NCBI GenBank assembly: GCA_017467815.1
Contig: JAFUKI010000173.1
Span: 1-64,000 of the forward strand
From: Clostridia bacterium
GTDB taxonomy: Bacteria; Bacillota; Clostridia; Oscillospirales; CAG-272
Reading direction: 5' to 3'
DNA length: 64,000 bases
The stretch's first letter is position 1. Every line of letters starts with the position of its first letter. The notes below the pieces were generated by a model that was not told the DNA's origin, made no database searches, and saw nothing but the letters and a program-made list of their open reading frames with translations. Both the position numbers and the translations under genes were made by a program. Below, one piece after another: positions 60,318 through 64,000 of the stretch.

Positions 60318-62120
60318 TTAGTTGTGGCAGTACATGAAGTACTTGTAGCCGAGGGGGTTGGAGAAGAAGCCTTCAACGGCGTCGTCTACCATGTACAGGT
60401 CGGTGTAGAAGTACAGGGGAACGATACAGCCGGTGGACATCAGGATGTCTTCAGCCAGGTGCATCATTTCGTAACGGGTTTCGTTATCGGTGCAGGACTT
60501 GATGGTGGAGATCAGAACGTCGTAGGTTTCTGCCCAGGTACCGTCGGTAACCTTTACATCATAACCGTAAGCGGTCAGATCCAGGTCGTACATAGCCAGG
60601 TCAGCGTGTTCGCCCTTACCGTACTGAACGTCGTTGTTACCGGAGTTGGAAGTCCACATATCCAGGAAGCAGATCGGATCGTTGTAGTCAGCCAGCCAGC
60701 CGTTACGTGCAACGGAGTAGTCGCCTTCCTTACGGGTGTTCAGGAAGGTAGCCCATTCCTGGTTTTCCAGAGTCATGGTGATACCGATGGAAGCCATAGC
60801 GGACTGCAGGTATTCACCGATAGCCTTGTGAGAGTCGGAAGTGTTGTACAGATAGGTCAGAGCAGGAATGTCAGTGAACTTCTGTCCAGCTTCGTCGTAG
60901 GTGTAGTACTTCTTCAGAGTTTCAACAGCGGATGCATAGTTAGCTTCCAGAGCTTCAGCAGCTACGTTGTAGTAACCGTCGAATTCTTCGCTGGAACCGG
61001 CAGTCTTGTAGAATTCAGTACCGTCGGGGTTGGTCATACCCATAGCAACGAAGGAGGATGCAGCAACCTGACCGCCCTGTGCGATAGCTTCTACGATGTA
61101 GTTACGGTCGTAGATCAGAGCGATAGCGTTACGGATCTCAGCTTCTGCAGCTTCAGCTTCTGCACCGGTCAGGGTGCTGGTAGCGGGCAGCAGGTTTTCG
61201 TTTACATTCCAGCATACATAGTAGGTACCGATCTGACCTGCAACTACGAATTCGTCAGCATAGTTCTTCTTCAGGTTTGCGATCTCGTTGGTGGGAACAT
61301 CGTCAATCAGCTGCCAGCTGCCGTTTTCGAAGTTGGTCAGCATATTGTTGGAGTCGTCGGAGAGGTAGCAGTTGATCTTGGGCATGGTTACAGAAGCTGC
61401 ATCGTGGTAGTTTTCGTTCTTAACCAGGGTGATCATGCTGTCGTGTGCCCAGGATTCCATCTTGTATGCACCATTACATACGTAGGTAGCAGGATCGGTT
61501 GCCCATGCTTCGTTGGCAACAACATCTTCACGTACCGGGAAGTAGGTGGGGAATGCAAGCAGTTCGTTCCAGTAGGAGATCGCGTTGGAAATGGTTACTT
61601 CCAGAGTCTTTTCGTCGATTGCCTTAACATTCAGCTTTGCATCGGGGTTCAGCGCGTTGCCTTCTTCATCGGTTTCCCACATTTCAGCATAGCCGTCAAC
61701 AACTTCGAACATGTAGCAGTAGTCAGCAGCGAGAGCTACGGATGCTGCACGGTTCCATGCGAATTCGAAGTCAGCTGCGGTAACAGGCTGACCGTCGGAC
61801 CACATTACGTTGTCTTTCAGGGTGTAGGTGTAGGTTACGGTGCCGTCAGCGTTTACAACGCCTTCGGGAAGAGCGGCTGCAACGTCAGGAACGATAACGA
61901 GATTGCCGTTTTCATCCTGAGCCCACTTTGCCAGACCTGCGAACAGGTGGCTGACCATAGTAGCGCCGTCAACTGCAGAGTTGAGCGCAGGGTCAAGGGT
62001 GTCCGGTTCAGAACCGATACATACGTTTATGGCGCTTCCGTCAAAGGTACTTTTGCTGTCACATGCAGGCAGACATAGCAGCATGGCAGACGCCAGAAGG
62101 AGTGCAAGGAGTTTCTTCAT
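60318..62120 (-). CDS. oppA: oligopeptide ABC transporter substrate-binding lipoprotein
   Basis: Family 5 solute-binding protein (OppA/DppA type), 600 residues. Lipoprotein signal peptide with lipobox LPAC (Cys20), then SEPDTLDPALNSAVDGATM and the signature WSDGQPVTAADFEFAWNRA; the C-terminal lobe contains NGWLADYNDPICFLDMW. Captures peptides outside the membrane for the OppBC channel. Last gene of the operon, 71 nt after oppF; the codon choice here is stronger than in the neighbours, suggesting high expression. No opp membrane subunits are visible because the window ends in oppD. Confidence 0.95.
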   Translation of the reverse strand: MKKLLALLLASAMLLCLPACDSKSTFDGSAINVCIGSEPDTLDPALNSAVDGATMVSHLFAGLAKWAQDENGNLVIVPDVAAALPEGVVNADGTVTYTYTLKDNVMWSDGQPVTAADFEFAWNRAASVALAADYCYMFEVVDGYAEMWETDEEGNALNPDAKLNVKAIDEKTLEVTISNAISYWNELLAFPTYFPVREDVVANEAWATDPATYVCNGAYKMESWAHDSMITLVKNENYHDAASVTMPKINCYLSDDSNNMLTNFENGSWQLIDDVPTNEIANLKKNYADEFVVAGQIGTYYVCWNVNENLLPATSTLTGAEAEAAEAEIRNAIALIYDRNYIVEAIAQGGQVAASSFVAMGMTNPDGTEFYKTAGSSEEFDGYYNVAAEALEANYASAVETLKKYYTYDEAGQKFTDIPALTYLYNTSDSHKAIGEYLQSAMASIGITMTLENQEWATFLNTRKEGDYSVARNGWLADYNDPICFLDMWTSNSGNNDVQYGKGEHADLAMYDLDLTAYGYDVKVTDGTWAETYDVLISTIKSCTDNETRYEMMHLAEDILMSTGCIVPLYFYTDLYMVDDAVEGFFSNPLGYKYFMYCHN

Positions 62121-62191
62121 GGTTGCTTTCCTTTCTCTAAAAAAGATAAAATAATATTTTCACACCGCTTTCGCGGAAATGAACAAAGTAA

Positions 62192-63181
62192 TCAGTTTTC
62201 CTCATCCACCTTATGACAGGCGACGAAGTGTCCGGGCTTGATCTCCTTGAATGCAGGCATCTCCGCCGCACACTTTTCTGTGGCGTAGGGACATCTGGTG
62301 CGGAAGGGACAGCCGGAAGGTGCGTTCAGGGGACTGGGAATATCGCCGGACAGGGCAATACGCTGGTTGGCACGGGCAATCTTGGGGTCCGGTACCGGTA
62401 CAGCGGACAGCAGGGACTGGGAATAGGGGTGCAGGGGGTGATCGTAAATCTCATCCGCATCTGCCAGTTCCACCATCTTGCCGAGATACATAACGGCAAT
62501 ACGGTCGCTGATGTGGCGGACTACCAGCAGGTCGTGGGCAATGAACAGATAGGTCAGACCTAACTTTTCCTGCAGTTCGTCCAGCATATTGATTACCTGC
62601 GCCTGAATGGATACGTCCAGGGCGGATACAGGTTCATCACATACGATAAATTCCGGGTTGATGGCCAGTGCGCGGGCGATACCGATACGCTGTCTCTGAC
62701 CGCCGGAAAATTCATGGGCATAACGGGCAGCGTGTTCACTGTTCAGTCCGACGTGCCCCATCAGCTCCAGAATCCGCGCGTTTCTTTCCTCTTTTGTCTT
62801 GTACATCTTGTGGATGTCCAGAGGTTCGCCGATGATGTCCGCTACCGTCATACGGGGGTTCAGGGAGGAATAGGGGTCCTGGAACACCATGGTGGCTTTC
62901 CTGCGGAATTCGGCTATGTCCGCTCTGGTCTTTACCGGCTTTCCGTTGTACAGAATTTCACCGGCGGTGGGCTTGTACAGGTTCAGGATGGTTCTGCCGA
63001 CGGTGGTTTTGCCGCAGCCGGATTCGCCTACCAGACCCAGTGTTTCCCCCTTGCGGATGGAAAAGGATACGTTGTCTACAGCCTTCAGAGGTTTTGTGCG
63101 GAAAAGGCCGACGTTGATATTAAAATACTCCTTGAGATTTTTCACCTCAATCAACGGAGTTTCCTTCTGCAGTTCACTCAT
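62192..63181 (-). CDS. oppF: oligopeptide ABC transporter ATP-binding protein OppF
   Basis: Second ATPase of the peptide importer, 329 residues. Walker [10 protein letters not shown] (about 55), ABC signature [15 protein letters not shown], Walker [15 protein letters not shown], and the C-terminal oligo-HPY domain [15 protein letters not shown] with [14 protein letters not shown] (Cys cluster typical of OppD/F/DppD/F). Overlaps the end of oppD by 8 nt. Energises uptake together with OppD. Confidence 0.96.
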   Translation of the reverse strand: MSELQKETPLIEVKNLKEYFNINVGLFRTKPLKAVDNVSFSIRKGETLGLVGESGCGKTTVGRTILNLYKPTAGEILYNGKPVKTRADIAEFRRKATMVFQDPYSSLNPRMTVADIIGEPLDIHKMYKTKEERNARILELMGHVGLNSEHAARYAHEFSGGQRQRIGIARALAINPEFIVCDEPVSALDVSIQAQVINMLDELQEKLGLTYLFIAHDLLVVRHISDRIAVMYLGKMVELADADEIYDHPLHPYSQSLLSAVPVPDPKIARANQRIALSGDIPSPLNAPSGCPFRTRCPYATEKCAAEMPAFKEIKPGHFVACHKVDEEN

Positions 63182-64000
63182 TGGTCGTCTCCTTTCCCTC
63201 GTCGATATAGCTCAGATCATCAATTTCAAAGGAAATCTGACCGTCTTCGCTGCGGGAGATGCTGCCATCGTCCACACCTGCCTTGACATTCATCCAGCAG
63301 GCAGCCTGATGTTCGTTGTTGATCTCCATACGGATCGGTTTGTTCTTGATGCAGACCTTCATAGCCGCATCGCATCGGGGGGCAAAAGGACAGCCTGCCG
63401 GCATATTCAGAAGGTCAATGGGGGTGCCGGTGATGGGCTGCAGCTTGGAGCCTGCCGTATTTGCAGTGGGGATGGAGCGCAGAAGTCCTTTGGTATATTC
63501 GTGGCGGGGATTGTAGAAGATCTCATCCGCTGTACCCTGTTCGCAGATGGAACCGGCGTACATAACGATAACTTCATCACACATCTGTGCCACAACGCCC
63601 AGGTCGTGGGTGATCATGATGATCGCCATACCCAGTTCTTCCTGCAGGGACTTCATCAGTTCCAGAATCTGTGCCTGAATGGTTACGTCCAGAGCAGTGG
63701 TGGGTTCGTCAGCGATCAGAATGTCCGGTTCGCATGCCAGTGCCATGGCGATCATAACTCTCTGACGCATACCGCCGGAAAACTCGAAGGGATACTGCTT
63801 CATACGCTTTTCCGGTTCGTTTACATTGACCAGACGCAGCATTTCCACCGCTCTGTCCCACGCTTCCTTCTTGGTACGGTTGGTGTGAAGCATGATGGCT
63901 TCCATCAGCTGCTTACCGATGGTGTATGTGGGGTTCAGAGATGTCATGGGGTCCTGGAAAATGATGGATACTTTATTACCGCGGACGGTTTTCATGACCT
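63174..64000 (-). CDS. oppD: oligopeptide ABC transporter ATP-binding protein OppD (N-terminus outside window)
   Basis: First ATPase of the importer; 275 residues visible and about 60 missing, including Walker A. The visible part begins within [23 protein letters not shown] (Q-loop region in part), then signature [15 protein letters not shown], Walker [15 protein letters not shown] and the HPY domain [12 protein letters not shown] with [14 protein letters not shown]. The Met at 63995 is internal, not the start. The frame is open to the window edge. Confidence 0.95.
   Translation of the reverse strand, partial: VMKTVRGNKVSIIFQDPMTSLNPTYTIGKQLMEAIMLHTNRTKKEAWDRAVEMLRLVNVNEPEKRMKQYPFEFSGGMRQRVMIAMALACEPDILIADEPTTALDVTIQAQILELMKSLQEELGMAIIMITHDLGVVAQMCDEVIVMYAGSICEQGTADEIFYNPRHEYTKGLLRSIPTANTAGSKLQPITGTPIDLLNMPAGCPFAPRCDAAMKVCIKNKPIRMEINNEHQAACWMNVKAGVDDGSISRSEDGQISFEIDDLSYIDEGKETTNE

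Noticed and set aside
60324-62078. Long open frame antisense to oppA
   Set aside because: Val/Gly/Cys-rich shadow of a clear lipoprotein gene.
1-64000. CRISPR array, tRNA or rRNA genes
   Set aside because: No regularly spaced direct repeats and no tRNA or rRNA signatures were found on either strand by reading.

Overview
The window looks like a chromosomal segment of an anaerobic, low-oxygen-niche Firmicute (class Clostridia, probably an Oscillospirales/Ruminococcaceae-type gut or rumen bacterium). Supporting signs are three T-box leaders, AGGAGG-type ribosome sites, sigma-A promoters that often carry the Gram-positive extended -10 (TGTGGTATAAT), the IreB family, xylose and galactose use, ferredoxin-type aldo/keto reductase and medium GC. 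I see no rRNA, tRNA, CRISPR array, insertion sequence or integrase. The species cannot be named from sequence alone.

Layout. 1-4.2 kb (minus): a cut Gfo/Idh/MocA dehydrogenase, a small membrane protein and three tandem SGNH-hydrolase paralogues. 4.4-5.9 kb: pyruvate kinase. 5.9-10.5 kb (minus): galK, a membrane protein, rlmH, a WG-repeat surface protein and a SecB-like protein. 10.6-19.1 kb (plus): a four-gene operon of a TerB-N/TerB-C protein, a BrxC/BrxD-like ATPase, an Lhr/BrxHI-type helicase and UvrA, with a LexA-like box at its promoter. 19.2-22.2 kb: a T-box leader in front of a TIM-barrel/acyl-CoA ligase fusion. 22.3-28.7 kb: a gene remnant, then an AraC regulator divergent from xylA, a GH3 beta-xylosidase and xylB. 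28.8-31.1 kb (minus): a MinD-like ATPase, an altered methylglyoxal synthase and YmdB. 31.4-36.4 kb (plus): glyA, ireB, aldo/keto reductase, ribF and a DacF-like protein that has lost its catalytic motifs. 36.5-40.5 kb: Rrf2 regulator, a small acidic protein and a second T-box gene (XRE-cupin-acyl-CoA ligase). 40.5-43.4 kb: MazF-like toxin without antitoxin, DUF2974 hydrolase, EamA transporter. 43.4-49.9 kb: T-box valS and an SbcD/YhaO-YhaN pair. 50.1-51.3 kb: a phage-type lysis cassette behind a promoter that contains a LexA-like palindrome. 51.6-55.8 kb (minus): a large protein of unknown function, an oxidoreductase and a DtxR/MntR regulator. 55.8-60.0 kb (minus): DHHW/MBOAT acylation pair and an SLH-polysaccharide deacetylase. 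60.3-64 kb (minus): oligopeptide ABC transporter OppD (cut), OppF, OppA.

How it fits together. Two units, the TerB-ATPase-helicase-UvrA operon and the lysis cassette, both carry GAAC-N4-GTTY palindromes at their promoters; I infer they belong to one DNA-damage (SOS) programme, one repairing or processing DNA and one opening the cell. The first is the best candidate for an under-described system: it resembles the ATPase/helicase half of BREX and the TerB-linked DNA-processing systems predicted by comparative genomics, without methylase, nuclease or PglZ, and here joined to UvrA. A second theme is two acyl-CoA ligases, each fused to a different N-terminal module and each behind its own T-box, with specifier codons that read as leucine (CUC) and serine (AGC). 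A third is a group of enzyme-like proteins with altered catalytic residues (DacF-like, MgsA-like, SGNH without the usual Asp). A palindromic repeat family occurs five times between genes, with copies on both sides of the lysis cassette.
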